Assembly: GCA_964586155.1 (NCBI GenBank)
Contig: CAZPHC010000008.1
Span: forward strand, 145,755-209,754
Direction of reading: 5' to 3'
DNA from: SXNM01 sp964586155
Lineage (GTDB): Bacteria > Myxococcota_A > UBA9042
DNA: 64,000 nucleotides
The position numbers and the translations under genes were made by a program. The notes under the pieces are model-generated. The model searched no databases and was not told where the DNA came from. It was given only the letters and a program-made list of their open reading frames with translations. Positions 1 through 9,085 of the stretch are shown here, one piece after another. The first letter of the stretch is position 1. The number at the start of each line of letters is the position of its first letter.

Positions 1-76
1 CCTGGCGGATAGACTGCCGGCCGCCGCATCCTCGCGCCGTCCGCACCACGGCGCACCGCAGAAGGTGAAGGTCCCG

Positions 77-847
77 ATGGCAATGGAAGTCTCACCACCC
101 GCCGAAGACAAAGGCGCCGCCCTGGGCGTGGGGGCGTACGCCCACGCGCTGCCGCCTTCGTCGCGTGGATCCCAGATCCATCGCTTCCTGGAGGGCTCCT
201 CGATCGTCGTGCTGCTGCTGAGCATCGCCCTGGGCGTCTGGCGCGTCGGCGCGGTCGCGAGCTGGTCGAACATCGCGTGGATCCTGGCGTCGATCGGCCT
301 GGGCTATGTGCTCGCCGACCTCGGCTCCGGCGTGGTCCATTGGCTCGGCGATCGCTACGGCTCGCCGGACATGCCGGTGCTGGGCAAGGCCTTCGTCCAG
401 CCCTTCCGCCGCCACCACGTCGCACCCAAGGAGATGACGGAGCACGACTTCATCGAGACCAACGGCAACAACAGCATCGTCACGCTGCCGGTGGTCGGGG
501 CCGCGTTCTGGCTCTTCTCGCTCGAGTCGACCGTCGGCTTGCTCGCGTTCTGCAGCGTCGTCTCGCTCGCGGCCTGGATCTTCGCCACCAACCAGATCCA
601 CAGCTGGAGCCACCAGCAGGACGTCGGGCCGGTGATCACGTGGCTGCAGCAGCGGCACATCATCCTCGAGCCCCGCCACCACGACGTGCACCACACCGCG
701 CCGTTCGAGACGTACTACTGCATCACCTCGGGCATCCTGAACCCGATGCTGCACAAGATCCGTTTCTGGTCGCGCATGGAGTGGTTCGTCGAGAAGGCGT
801 TCGGCCTGCCGCCCTACAAGGACACGCTGCCGTCGCGCAAGGCGTAG
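77..847 (+). CDS. carF: CarF/PEDS1-type plasmanylethanolamine desaturase
   Basis: 256 residues. The family (CarF of Myxococcus, animal TMEM189/PEDS1) introduces the vinyl-ether bond that turns plasmanyl- into plasmenyl-ethanolamine (plasmalogen) in the membrane; in Myxococcus this lipid is needed for the light/singlet-oxygen carotenoid response. Visible here are two N-terminal hydrophobic segments, a third in the middle, and the family's His clusters: GVVHWLGDRYG, FRRHHVAPKEMTEHDF, IHSWSH and PRHHDVHHTAPFETYYCI, which suit a di-iron site. I chose ATG 77 because AAGGTGAAGG ends six bases upstream; GTG 65 in the same frame is possible. The gene ends 15 bp from the convergent argE. An AGMO-like ether-lipid hydroxylase gene lies at 30850. 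Family assignment is strong; the exact substrate is inferred. Confidence 0.9.
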   Translation: MAMEVSPPAEDKGAALGVGAYAHALPPSSRGSQIHRFLEGSSIVVLLLSIALGVWRVGAVASWSNIAWILASIGLGYVLADLGSGVVHWLGDRYGSPDMPVLGKAFVQPFRRHHVAPKEMTEHDFIETNGNNSIVTLPVVGAAFWLFSLESTVGLLAFCSVVSLAAWIFATNQIHSWSHQQDVGPVITWLQQRHIILEPRHHDVHHTAPFETYYCITSGILNPMLHKIRFWSRMEWFVEKAFGLPPYKDTLPSRKA

Positions 848-862
848 CGCCGCCCTCTTCGC

Positions 863-2017
863 TCAGGGGCGCGCCTGCCAACCGCCGACCACGCGCGTGA
901 TCGCGTCGACGGCGCGGAGCAGCTCCGCCTGCTCGACGTACTCGTCGGCCTGATGCGCCACTTCGATCCGGCCCGGGCCGAAGATCAGCGGCGCGCAGCC
1001 GAGCAGCGCCAGGTTGCCGCCGTCGGTCGCGAACCCCGCGGTCCCGGTCTCGGCGCTGACGGCGCAGCCGCTGAGCGCGTGCTGCAGCGCCGTTCCCTCG
1101 GGCGTGCGCAGCGATGGCGTGACCCGCAGCAGCTCGCGGACCGCCGACGTCCCCGCCGGCAGCGCTGCGCCCGCGATCGCGCGATCGACGACCCCGAGCA
1201 GGCCGTCATGGCCGCAGCCCGGCGGCGGACGGAAGCCCAGGCGCAGCGTCGCGGCGTCTGGCACGATGTTGATGGCGTCGCCGCCGTGGATGCTGGCGAT
1301 GTTGATCGGCACCGGCCCCAGTTCGGCGTTGGCGCCTTCGCTGCGAGCCGCGGCGTCGAGGTCGGGCCCGGCCGCCATCAGCGCTTCGGCGATGCGCGCC
1401 GCCGCGAGCACGGCGTTGGCGCCGAGCTCCGGGTACGCCGAGTGCGCCGCCTGGCCGCGGCAGGCGACCTCGACCGCGACGTGCCCGGCGTGCTGGCGCA
1501 AGATGCGCATGCCCGTGGGTTCGCCGATCCAGCACGCGCTCGGCAGCCGCGCCTGGCGCGCCAGCAGCGCCTGCGCCAGCTTGGCCGATCCGCGGCAGCC
1601 GATCTCCTCGTCGTGGGTCCAGACCAGCACCAGCTGGTGACGCAGGTTGCGCAGCGGCAGGCCGGCGAGGGCGCTGAGCGTCGCGGCGATGAAGCCCTTC
1701 ATGTCGGCGCTGCCGCGCGCGTGCAGGCGGCCAGCGCGGTCGGTGAGCTTGAACGGGTCGCTGGTCCAAGGCTGGCCCTCGGTCGGCACGACGTCGGTGT
1801 GGCCCGAGAGCACGAGCCCGTCGGCGTCGTCCGGGCCCGCGCGGCAGATCAGCGTCGCCTTGCCGGCCTCCTCGGGGTCCTCGAAGCGCTCGATGGTGAA
1901 GCCGAGCGCCTCGCACCGCTCCGCCAGGAAGGCGATCAACGCCAGGTTCGGCCGGCTCGACACCGTCGGGAACGCGACCAACGTCGCGAGATCGTCGACC
2001 ACGGAGGGCTGGATCAT
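863..2017 (-). CDS. argE: Acetylornithine deacetylase (M20 family)
   Basis: 384 residues, the normal size for ArgE. It hydrolyses N-acetylornithine to ornithine and acetate in the linear arginine pathway and is cytoplasmic. Two-zinc M20 signatures are present: SGHTDVVP (metal His/Asp), ARGSADMKGFIA (bridging Asp), DEEIGCRGS (catalytic Glu pair) and WIGEPT, with FATDGGNLALLG and a late His towards the C terminus. Codons upstream of ATG 2017 in the same frame are low-complexity, so that start is preferred. It is convergent with carF. Succinyl-diaminopimelate desuccinylase is the main alternative M20 member, but the EPTGMRILRQHAGHVAVEV stretch is ArgE-like. Confidence 0.88.
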   Translation of the reverse strand: MIQPSVVDDLATLVAFPTVSSRPNLALIAFLAERCEALGFTIERFEDPEEAGKATLICRAGPDDADGLVLSGHTDVVPTEGQPWTSDPFKLTDRAGRLHARGSADMKGFIAATLSALAGLPLRNLRHQLVLVWTHDEEIGCRGSAKLAQALLARQARLPSACWIGEPTGMRILRQHAGHVAVEVACRGQAAHSAYPELGANAVLAAARIAEALMAAGPDLDAAARSEGANAELGPVPINIASIHGGDAINIVPDAATLRLGFRPPPGCGHDGLLGVVDRAIAGAALPAGTSAVRELLRVTPSLRTPEGTALQHALSGCAVSAETGTAGFATDGGNLALLGCAPLIFGPGRIEVAHQADEYVEQAELLRAVDAITRVVGGWQARP

Positions 2018-2054
2018 CGTCGCTCCTGGTGCGCGGGCGCGGCACGCCCTGGCG

Positions 2055-2840
2055 CTACCAATACTTCTCGAGGTGGATCTGGCCCGGGCGGTGCGGTCGG
2101 TGCAGCTGCAGCCCACGCGCCAGCAGCCGCTCGCGCATGTCGTCGAGCATCGCCGGGTTGCCGCAGAGCATGACCTGGCTATGCCCGGGGTCGAGCGCAA
2201 CGCCGGCGGCCTGTTCGATCCGGCCGTCGTCGAGCGCGTGGGTCACGCGGCCCGCGATCACGCCCTCGACGCTGTCGCGGCTGGTCGTCGGCAGGTACAC
2301 GAGCCGGCCGGCCGAGGCCGCGACCAGGCCCTGCAGCTCGTCGCGATAGCCGAGGTCGACCGCGTGGCGCACGGTGTGCACCACGATCACCCGCTCGAAC
2401 GTCGCCCACGGCGCGCTGGCCCGCAGCATCGACAAGAACGGCGCCAGGCCGGTGCCGGTGCCGATCAGCCAGAGATCTCGGGCGGCCGGGACGCGCTCGA
2501 GCGTGAATTTGCCGCGCGGCTGCGACCACGCGCGGATCGGCGCGTCGATGCAGAGGTCGAACAAGCAGGGCGAGAGCGCGCCGTTCTCGACGCAGGCAAG
2601 GAAGAGCTCGAGCGGCTGGCCCGGCGCCGAGGCGATGGAGTAGTGGCGCTGGATCAGCTCGCCGTCGCGGTCGCGGGCCAGGGTGCAGTACTGGCCGGGG
2701 CGGAACGGCGCGCTCCAGCCGTCAAAGGTCAGGCTGGCGAGGTCCGGCGCCCAGTCACGGCGCGCGCGCAGCGTCAGGTCGATCCAGGTCGGGGCGTCGT
2801 CGGTCGCTGCGGCGGACGGATCTCTCGGCTCCTGCTCCAT
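2055..2840 (-). CDS. fpr: Ferredoxin--NADP(+) reductase
   Basis: 261 residues. Bacterial Fpr-type FAD enzyme moving electrons between NADPH and ferredoxin or flavodoxin. The FAD-binding barrel carries RHYSIAS, followed by the NADP-binding half with GTGTGLAPFLSML, VHTVRH, YLPTTSRD and MLCGNPAMLDDMRERL. The terminal LEKYW is characteristic of this bacterial subfamily, in which the last aromatic residue stacks on the flavin. The ATG at 2840 is preceded by GGGGAGGTCGCG, a good ribosome binding site. It lies 37 bp upstream of argE on the same strand and may be co-transcribed with it, with no obvious pathway link. Confidence 0.9.
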   Translation of the reverse strand: MEQEPRDPSAAATDDAPTWIDLTLRARRDWAPDLASLTFDGWSAPFRPGQYCTLARDRDGELIQRHYSIASAPGQPLELFLACVENGALSPCLFDLCIDAPIRAWSQPRGKFTLERVPAARDLWLIGTGTGLAPFLSMLRASAPWATFERVIVVHTVRHAVDLGYRDELQGLVAASAGRLVYLPTTSRDSVEGVIAGRVTHALDDGRIEQAAGVALDPGHSQVMLCGNPAMLDDMRERLLARGLQLHRPHRPGQIHLEKYW

Positions 2841-2871
2841 CGCGACCTCCCCGCCGCTTCGCGGCGTCTGC

Positions 2872-3558
2872 TCAGGCCAACCAGAGCGCTCCGGCCCAGA
2901 GCGCGAAGCCGGCCACCGCCGTGCCCAGCCACGGCAGCGCCGCCCGCTGCATCGCGCCGTCGCCGTCGAATCCACGAGCCCAGGCCATGCCCAGGCCGCC
3001 GAGCCAGGCGACGAACCCGAGCGCCACCAGCAGCGCCAGCCAGCCAGGCACGCCGACCGGGCGAGCGAAATCGGCCTGCAGCCGCGCTTGCAGCTGCGCC
3101 TTGTCGCGGCCGTCACCGCGGCGTTCGGCGACGCGCAGCAGCAAGCCCGGCAGCCGCGTGTTGGCCTCGGCCAGCAGGTCCGCGTGCGGCTGCCACAACG
3201 AGCGCGAGGCGATCAGGCCCGAGCGCAGCGCGTCGAGCGCGAACGCGGCCCGTTCGGGGCGCTGGGCCTCGGCTTCGTTGGCGATGCGCAGCAAGGCAGC
3301 GGCGGCGTCGCCGTCGCGCGGGCCGAACGGCGTCGTCCAGCGCAGCGTCCAGCGGTACTCGGCGATCGCGCGCTCGGGCAGGCCGGCGGCCTCGGCCGCG
3401 ACGGCGCGCTCGTAGGCGCCGAGCTGCTCCCAGGTGGCGCGGCCGATCATCGCCGCCAGCACCAGCACCAGCGCCAGCAGCGGGAACCGCCAGCGCCGCC
3501 AACCCGCGGCCTGCGGGCGCTGGGGAGGTGTGTCGCTGGCGGTCTCGGACGGGGTCAT
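2872..3558 (-). CDS. Hypothetical membrane protein
   Basis: 228 residues, not recognised. One N-terminal membrane segment (about residues 22-38, FPLLALVLVLAAMIG), a soluble Ala/Arg-rich helical region of about 120 residues that could be TPR-like, and two C-terminal membrane segments (GWLALLVALGFVAWLGG and LPWLGTAVAGFALWAGALWL). The start at 3558 precedes MTPSETASDTPP; further upstream the frame runs into Arg/Pro-rich shadow sequence. It ends 31 bp before fpr on the same strand, so the two may form one transcript. Confidence 0.75.
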   Translation of the reverse strand: MTPSETASDTPPQRPQAAGWRRWRFPLLALVLVLAAMIGRATWEQLGAYERAVAAEAAGLPERAIAEYRWTLRWTTPFGPRDGDAAAALLRIANEAEAQRPERAAFALDALRSGLIASRSLWQPHADLLAEANTRLPGLLLRVAERRGDGRDKAQLQARLQADFARPVGVPGWLALLVALGFVAWLGGLGMAWARGFDGDGAMQRAALPWLGTAVAGFALWAGALWLA

Positions 3559-3663
3559 GGACGTTCGCCTCGGGCGCGATGGGCGGTGCGCGCGTGGCCA
3601 GCATCGCCCACGGCGCGAGCGGCGTCCAGGGCGAGCGCGCGGGCCCGATCGGCCCGACGCCAG

Positions 3664-3733
3664 GGCCTGCAAGGTGCCAGACGTCTTGCGGCGGCGGCCT
3701 GCAAGGCCTGCAAGGTGCCAGACGTCTTGCGGC
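3664..3733. repeat. Two REP-like units upstream of a GNAT gene
   Basis: Two copies of a 29-bp unit, 3664-3692 and 3705-3733, identical by eye and offset by 41 bp. The core reads CAAGGTGCCAGACGTCTTGC, whose ends (GCAAG/CTTGC) and AGACGTCT centre are self-complementary. The first half, GCAAGGTGCC, is the same as in the REP-like clusters at 37.8-39.3 kb and 45.0-45.15 kb, so this looks like a variant of that family. It fills most of the 205-bp divergent gap 3559-3763. Confidence 0.7.
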
Positions 3734-3763
3734 TCGCGGCGCGCCCCGGCAGGCTAGTGGCCC

Positions 3764-4342
3764 ATGTCTGCCGCCTTCACCGTTCGTACGCTGCTGCCCG
3801 CCGACCTGCCCCGTGTGGCCCACCTCGCCGACCGGCTGATCGGCCGTGGCTATTGGACGGTGGAGGCGCTGCAAGAGGCCTTGGACGCCGCGACCATCGA
3901 CGGGGTGGTCTGCTGCCACCTGGCCGAGGCGGCAGACGGCACGCTGCTCGGCTTCCGCCTGGCCCAGCCGCCGGGGGCGTGGTCGAGCGGCCGCGGCGAG
4001 GCGCTTGCGTCGGAGCGTTGGCCATTCCCGCTGGAGCGCGCGGGCTACTTCCAGTCGGCCTGGGTCGCGCCGAGCGCGCGCGGCCTCGGCGTCGGCGCCG
4101 CGATGGCCCAGGCGGCGATCGCGGATCTGCGTCGCCTGGGCGCTGCGGGCGTCGTCACCCACAGCTGGAAGGAGTCGCCGCAGGGCAGCTCCCGGCGCTA
4201 CCTCGAGCGGCTCGGTTTTGTCGCCGTGGCCGAACACCGCGACTATTGGATCGACGTCGACTATACCTGCAGCCGCGACGGACGGCCCTGTCGCTGCACG
4301 GCGATCGAGATGGTGCTGCCACTCGACGCGGAGGTTCCATGA
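3764..4342 (+). CDS. GNAT-family N-acetyltransferase
   Basis: 192 residues. The GNAT fold is indicated by the acetyl-CoA pyrophosphate loop motif in SARGLGVGAAMAQAAI (about residues 105-120), preceded by the strand GYFQSAWVAP and followed by SRRYLERLGFVAVAEHRDYW, the usual beta-alpha-beta end. The C terminus has a Cys-containing tail (YTCSRDGRPCRC). Its stop overlaps the start of the FAD oxidase in an ATGA, so the two are translationally coupled and probably act on the same or linked amine substrates. The specific substrate cannot be read from sequence. Confidence 0.85.
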   Translation: MSAAFTVRTLLPADLPRVAHLADRLIGRGYWTVEALQEALDAATIDGVVCCHLAEAADGTLLGFRLAQPPGAWSSGRGEALASERWPFPLERAGYFQSAWVAPSARGLGVGAAMAQAAIADLRRLGAAGVVTHSWKESPQGSSRRYLERLGFVAVAEHRDYWIDVDYTCSRDGRPCRCTAIEMVLPLDAEVP

Positions 4343-5505
4343 CCGTTCCCTACTGGCTCGACCGCAGCGCAGAGCAAGGCGACGTCGAGGTCGACGTGCT
4401 TGTCATCGGGGCCGGGATCTCGGGCTGCTCGACGGCCTACTTCCTGCGCGACCAGGGCCTGCGCGTCGCGGTCGTCGACAAGGGCGACCTCGCCAGCGGC
4501 GCCAGCGGCCGCAACGCCGGGTTCGTCACCTGCGGCTCGGTGGAGCACTACACGCGCCAGGTCAGCAAGCACGGGCCGGAGCTGGCCCACGACCTGTGGA
4601 CGCTGTCGCAGCGCAACCTGGAGCTGATCCGCGACGGCTTTGTCGCCGAGGGTGGCGTGGAGTGCGACTTCGCCCAGCGCGGCACCTACTCGCTGGCCGG
4701 CACCGCGCACGAGATGGTCGAGCTGCGGGCGGCGGCGGCGTTGATGGCCGAGCGTGGCATCGGCGTGACGGTCGTCGACGAGGACCACATCGCCAAGGAG
4801 CTTGGCGCGCGGGGGTTCTTTGGCGGCGTGCTCTACCACGACGACGGCGAGGTCAACCCGGCCAAGCTGGTGCGCGGCATCGCCCGGCTGAGCGGCGCGG
4901 ACTTCTACCTGCACCACGAAGTCCGCGGCATGCAGGTCCAGGCCGACGACTCGGTCGTGGTCCAGACCTCGCAGCGGCGTTTTGTCGCCTCGTTCGTCGT
5001 GCTGGCGACCAACGGCTACTCGTCGCAGGTGCACCCCTACTTCGAGGGCAAGATCTACCCGACGCGGGGCCAGATCTTGGTGACGGCGCCGGTGCCGAAG
5101 CTGATCGCCGCGCCGTGCTACTGCAATTTCGTGCTCGACTACTTCCGCCAGCTCGCCGACGGCCGCGTCCTGATCGGCGGCTTCCGCCAGCTGGCGCGCG
5201 AGACCGAGGTCGGCACCTCGGACGCGCCGAACCCGGAGATCCACGCCGCGCTCGAGCGCTTCCTGCACGAGCACTTCGAGTCGCTGCGCGGCGTGCCGGT
5301 GGACTACCGCTGGGCCGGAACGATGGGCTTCTCGGCCGACGGCCTGCCGCTGCTCGGCGCGCTGCCGACGGCGCCGCAGATCTACGTGATCGGCGGCTTC
5401 ACCGGCCACGGCATCGGCATGGCGGTGCGCTGCGCCGAGATGCTCGTCGGCGTGATGCTGCGCGGCGAGTCGGTGGGCGCGCTCTCGGCGCGGCGGCTCG
5501 GCTGA
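4339..5505 (+). CDS. FAD-dependent amine oxidoreductase (DAO family, PuuB/OrdL-like)
   Basis: 388 residues. N-terminal dinucleotide-binding motif VIGAGISGCSTAYFLRDQG followed by VVDKGDLASGASGRNAGF, the pattern of gamma-glutamylputrescine oxidase and related deaminating oxidases. The C-terminal FAD-binding motif is FTGHGIGMAVRCAEML with WAGTMGFSADGLPLLG before it. No signal peptide or membrane segment. ATG 4339 overlaps the acetyltransferase stop by four bases. Acetyltransferase plus amine oxidase suggests catabolism or acetyl-tagging of a polyamine or amino acid. The aguAB putrescine genes at 59-61 kb offer a possible substrate source, which is inference only. Confidence 0.85.
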   Translation: MTVPYWLDRSAEQGDVEVDVLVIGAGISGCSTAYFLRDQGLRVAVVDKGDLASGASGRNAGFVTCGSVEHYTRQVSKHGPELAHDLWTLSQRNLELIRDGFVAEGGVECDFAQRGTYSLAGTAHEMVELRAAAALMAERGIGVTVVDEDHIAKELGARGFFGGVLYHDDGEVNPAKLVRGIARLSGADFYLHHEVRGMQVQADDSVVVQTSQRRFVASFVVLATNGYSSQVHPYFEGKIYPTRGQILVTAPVPKLIAAPCYCNFVLDYFRQLADGRVLIGGFRQLARETEVGTSDAPNPEIHAALERFLHEHFESLRGVPVDYRWAGTMGFSADGLPLLGALPTAPQIYVIGGFTGHGIGMAVRCAEMLVGVMLRGESVGALSARRLG

Positions 5506-5593
5506 CGAGGCCGGCCCGACCGGGTCGATCCAGTTCCAAGGGCGGGCGCAGCCTGCTACGCTCACGCCGGCCTGCGCGCAGCGACGACGGGCC

Positions 5594-8500
5594 TTGCGAG
5601 GCGGCGTGCGACGGGACGAAGACCAGGAGCCTCGGCCAGACGAGGCAGCGCCGGAGCCAGAGCGGCGCGACGGCGTCACCCGCGTCCAGCGGTTCCGTAC
5701 CACTGCGGGCTTCGACAGCGCCGAGGTCGACCGCGCCCTGCACCCTCGACGGCTCAGCGAAGCGGACGTCGCCCACTACGACGCGGTCCACGAGCAGGTG
5801 GTCGACGCCGCGGCCAGGCCCGGGACGCGCGCGCCCTCGCGGGTCGTGCTCGACGACGACGTCACGCGCATCGGCGCCACCCTGGACGAGCTCGCGCCGC
5901 AGACGCGGGGCAACACCGCCGCCGACGCGCTGCGCAACCTGACGGCCGCGCCGATGCTGCCCGGCGATGGCGACGCCCCGGCGGCGGTCGGTGCCGAGCA
6001 TCCGGGCCGCTACGTCGACGTCGACGTGCTCGGGCGCGGCGGCATGGGCGAGGTCCTGCGCGTCACCGACACGTTCCTGGGCCGCGACGTCGCGCTCAAG
6101 CGCCTGTTGCCGAGCCACGCCGGCAGCCCCGAGCACGTGATGGCGCTGCGCCGCGAGGCCCGGATCATCGGCGGCCTCGAGCATCCCACGATCATCCCGG
6201 TGCACGAGGTCGGCACCCGCCTGGACGGCGCGCCCTACTACACGATGAAGCTGATGCCCAACACCAACCTGGGGCAGGTCATCGAGCTGCTGCGGCTGGG
6301 CGATCGCGACGTCGTCGAGCGCTACGACCTGCGCCGGCTGGTGGTGATCTTCGTCGCCGTGGCCCAGGGCCTCGAGTACGCCCACAGCAAGGGCGTCGTG
6401 CACCGCGACCTGAAGCCCGAGAACGTGCTGCTCGGCGAGTTCGGTGAGGTGCAGATCGCCGACTGGGGCATCGCCAAGCGCATGGGCGTCAACAACGCCT
6501 CGGCCGAGGGCTTCATCGTCGGCACGGCGTCGTACATGAGCCCCGAGCAGGCCTCGGGTCGCGACTCGATGGTCGATCACCGCAGCGACATCTACTCGCT
6601 GGGCGTGATGCTCTACGAGGTGCTGGCGCTGCGGCGGCCCTTCGGCGGCGAGACCTCGGAGCAGCAGCTCGAGGCGACGCGCTCGCTGACGCCGCTGCCG
6701 CCGTCGGTCGTGGCCCGCGATCGCGAGGTGCCGGCCGAGCTCGAGGGCCTGGTGCTGCAGATGCTGGCGAAGCATCCCTCGCAGCGGCCGCAGACGATGC
6801 GCGAGGTCTGGAGCGCGCTCGAGCGCTTCCTCGCCGGCGTCGCCGAGCGCGAGCGGCGGCGGCTGCGCGCCAACGAGGCCTACCACAAGGCGCTCGAAGA
6901 GCTCGGCCGCTACGAGGCGATGGCGGCGCAGCGCGACTATCTGCGCCAGGAGGAGGAGCACCTCTCGCGCATCGTGCGGCCTTGGGACGATCGCGGCCAG
7001 CGGCAACAGCTGCAGCAGCTGCGCCACCGGCTCGCCGTGCTCGACGTGTTGTACGCCCACGCCTTCGGTACGGTGACGAGCTTGCTGCGCGACGCGATCG
7101 AGGCGGTCGATCACGCCGAGGCGCGCCGCCGCCTGATCGAGCTGTACTGGGCGCGCCACGACGAGGCCGAAGCGCGCCAGGACGCCGCGACCAAGCTGTT
7201 TTTTGCCCGCCTGGCCCACGAGCTCGAGGAGCGCGGCGCCGAGCCGACGCGCATGGGCTTGCTGCAGATCCGCAGCCAGCCGTCCGGGGCGACCGTGTTC
7301 GCGGTGCCGTTCTCGGAGTACAGCGACGGCAACACGCTCTCGGCGAGCTGGGAGATCGGCAAGACGCCGATCCTGGACGCGCGCCTGCCGGTCGGCCCGT
7401 ACGTGCTGGTCGCCCGGATCGCCGGCCACCAGGACGCGCAAGAGACGTTCTACATCCGCGAGCAGACCCACCACCTGCTGCTGCTCTGCGACCCGTGGAC
7501 CAGCGACTTCCCGCTCGTCGGCCGCGAGGTCGAGCTCGGCCGGCTCTGGGCGCTGATCGACGACATCGAGGTGCGCAGCCGGCCGCTGACCTGCCTGGTG
7601 TCGGGCGCCGCCGGCATGGGCAAGAACATGCTGCTCGACGCCTTCCGCAGCGAGGTGAAGGCGCACCCCGGCAAGCTCTACAACCTGCTCGAGGTGACGT
7701 GCGCGCCGCTGCGCCGCGACGTGCCGTGGGCGGTGGCGGTGGAGCTGATCCGCTCGCGCGCGGGCGTGCTGGCCGCCGACAGCGCCGATGTGGTGCGCGA
7801 CAAGGTGCGGCGCATGGTGATGGTCGCGTTCTCGCGCTTTGGCCGGCGCAAGATCGGCGACGTCGAGCAGGGTGAGGCCTTCGCCTGCGCCGACACGATC
7901 TGCGCGCTGCCGGCGTTCGACCTCGAAGATCCGGCCCGCCGCGCGGTGCACGACGAGATGACCGAGGCCGGGCGCCTGGCGCTGGTCCACGCGCTGGCCA
8001 ACTTCTTCCAGCGCCTCGCCGTCAGCGCGCCGGTGCTGATGCTGGTGCGCAACGCCCAGTTCATGGACAGCGCCAGCCGCGACTTCTTGCGCGACTTGAC
8101 GGTGTTGGTGCAGGGCGCGCCGATCTTGATCGTGGCGACGTCGTCCGAGCTCGACCGCGACGAGCCGACGCGGCCCGGATTGACGCGCCGATCGGGCGCT
8201 GTCGACGCGCCGCTCGACTTCGACGAGCACCTGCACCTCGAGCCGCTGCGGCCGCTCGCGGTCGACCAGCTGGTGCGGCAGCTGCTGAGCGCGCCGGTCA
8301 ACCACAAGCTGCTGGCGTGGATCCGCGAGCACGCCGGCGGCAACCCCTTCCTCGCCGCCGAGACGATCGCGGTGCTGGCGCAGCGCGGCGCGATGGTCTT
8401 CGAGTCGGGCGAATGGCGCCTGGAGCGGGCGCAGCTGCCCGAGTTCGAGCGCGGCGAGATCGAGGCCGCGGTGCGCCTGCTGCTGATGACGTTGCCCGAG

Positions 8501-9034
8501 CCGGTGCGCGAGATGTTGTCGCTGGCCGTCGTCGTCGGCCGCGTGTTCTGGGACGGCGCGGTGCGGGCGCTCGGCGTGAAGGACCTCGACGCCGCGCTGG
8601 ACCTGCTGATCGAGCGCGGCTTCGTCACGCGCAACGCGACCTGCCGCTACCGCAACGAGACCGAGTATCGCCTGACGTCGTCGCTGCGCTGGCGCGTCGC
8701 CTACGATCTGCAGCCGCCCGCCGTGCGGCGGACTGCGCACCGCAAGGTCGCGGCGTGGATGATGAAACAGGGACGCACCGACCTCGAGGAGAGCCTGGCG
8801 ATGTCCTGGCACCTCGAGATGGGCGGCCAGCCCGAAGAGGCGGCGTTGCTGCTGCTGCGCGCGGCGCGTGCGGCGCAGACGGTCGGCGCGTTCGAGGAGG
8901 CGGCGCGCATGTTCACCCGCGCCCACGTCCTCAGCGACGATCCGGCCACCCAGGACGCCGCCGAGCTCGCCTTGCGCGCGCTGCAGCTGCGGATCGGCGA
9001 GCGCCGTCGTCGTCGTCGCGAGACGCTCTACTGA
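5594..9034 (+). CDS. Ser/Thr protein kinase fused to AAA-type ATPase and TPR-like region
   Basis: 1146 residues. Domains: an N-terminal ~135-residue Asp/Ala-rich leader; a Hanks-type kinase at about 138-410 with glycine loop VLGRGGMGEVLRV, lysine in DVALKRL, HRDLKPEN, a metal motif written DWG instead of DFG, and GTASYMSPEQ; a coiled helical linker; a PEGA-like beta domain (about 555-640, LLQIRSQPSGATVF); then a NACHT/AAA-like ATPase with P-loop SGAAGMGKNMLL in which the usual Thr/Ser after GK is Asn; and a helical C terminus resembling TPRs. The architecture matches large signalling kinases common in myxobacteria. TTG 5594 or GTG 5606 may be the start; both lie in GC-rich sequence without a clear ribosome site, so the N terminus is uncertain. 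Confidence 0.87.
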   Translation: MRGGVRRDEDQEPRPDEAAPEPERRDGVTRVQRFRTTAGFDSAEVDRALHPRRLSEADVAHYDAVHEQVVDAAARPGTRAPSRVVLDDDVTRIGATLDELAPQTRGNTAADALRNLTAAPMLPGDGDAPAAVGAEHPGRYVDVDVLGRGGMGEVLRVTDTFLGRDVALKRLLPSHAGSPEHVMALRREARIIGGLEHPTIIPVHEVGTRLDGAPYYTMKLMPNTNLGQVIELLRLGDRDVVERYDLRRLVVIFVAVAQGLEYAHSKGVVHRDLKPENVLLGEFGEVQIADWGIAKRMGVNNASAEGFIVGTASYMSPEQASGRDSMVDHRSDIYSLGVMLYEVLALRRPFGGETSEQQLEATRSLTPLPPSVVARDREVPAELEGLVLQMLAKHPSQRPQTMREVWSALERFLAGVAERERRRLRANEAYHKALEELGRYEAMAAQRDYLRQEEEHLSRIVRPWDDRGQRQQLQQLRHRLAVLDVLYAHAFGTVTSLLRDAIEAVDHAEARRRLIELYWARHDEAEARQDAATKLFFARLAHELEERGAEPTRMGLLQIRSQPSGATVFAVPFSEYSDGNTLSASWEIGKTPILDARLPVGPYVLVARIAGHQDAQETFYIREQTHHLLLLCDPWTSDFPLVGREVELGRLWALIDDIEVRSRPLTCLVSGAAGMGKNMLLDAFRSEVKAHPGKLYNLLEVTCAPLRRDVPWAVAVELIRSRAGVLAADSADVVRDKVRRMVMVAFSRFGRRKIGDVEQGEAFACADTICALPAFDLEDPARRAVHDEMTEAGRLALVHALANFFQRLAVSAPVLMLVRNAQFMDSASRDFLRDLTVLVQGAPILIVATSSELDRDEPTRPGLTRRSGAVDAPLDFDEHLHLEPLRPLAVDQLVRQLLSAPVNHKLLAWIREHAGGNPFLAAETIAVLAQRGAMVFESGEWRLERAQLPEFERGEIEAAVRLLLMTLPEPVREMLSLAVVVGRVFWDGAVRALGVKDLDAALDLLIERGFVTRNATCRYRNETEYRLTSSLRWRVAYDLQPPAVRRTAHRKVAAWMMKQGRTDLEESLAMSWHLEMGGQPEEAALLLLRAARAAQTVGAFEEAARMFTRAHVLSDDPATQDAAELALRALQLRIGERRRRRRETLY

Positions 9035-9085
9035 GCGGGGGGCGACGAGCGCGCGGCGACCACGAACCGCGCAGAGGAGGCAGCG

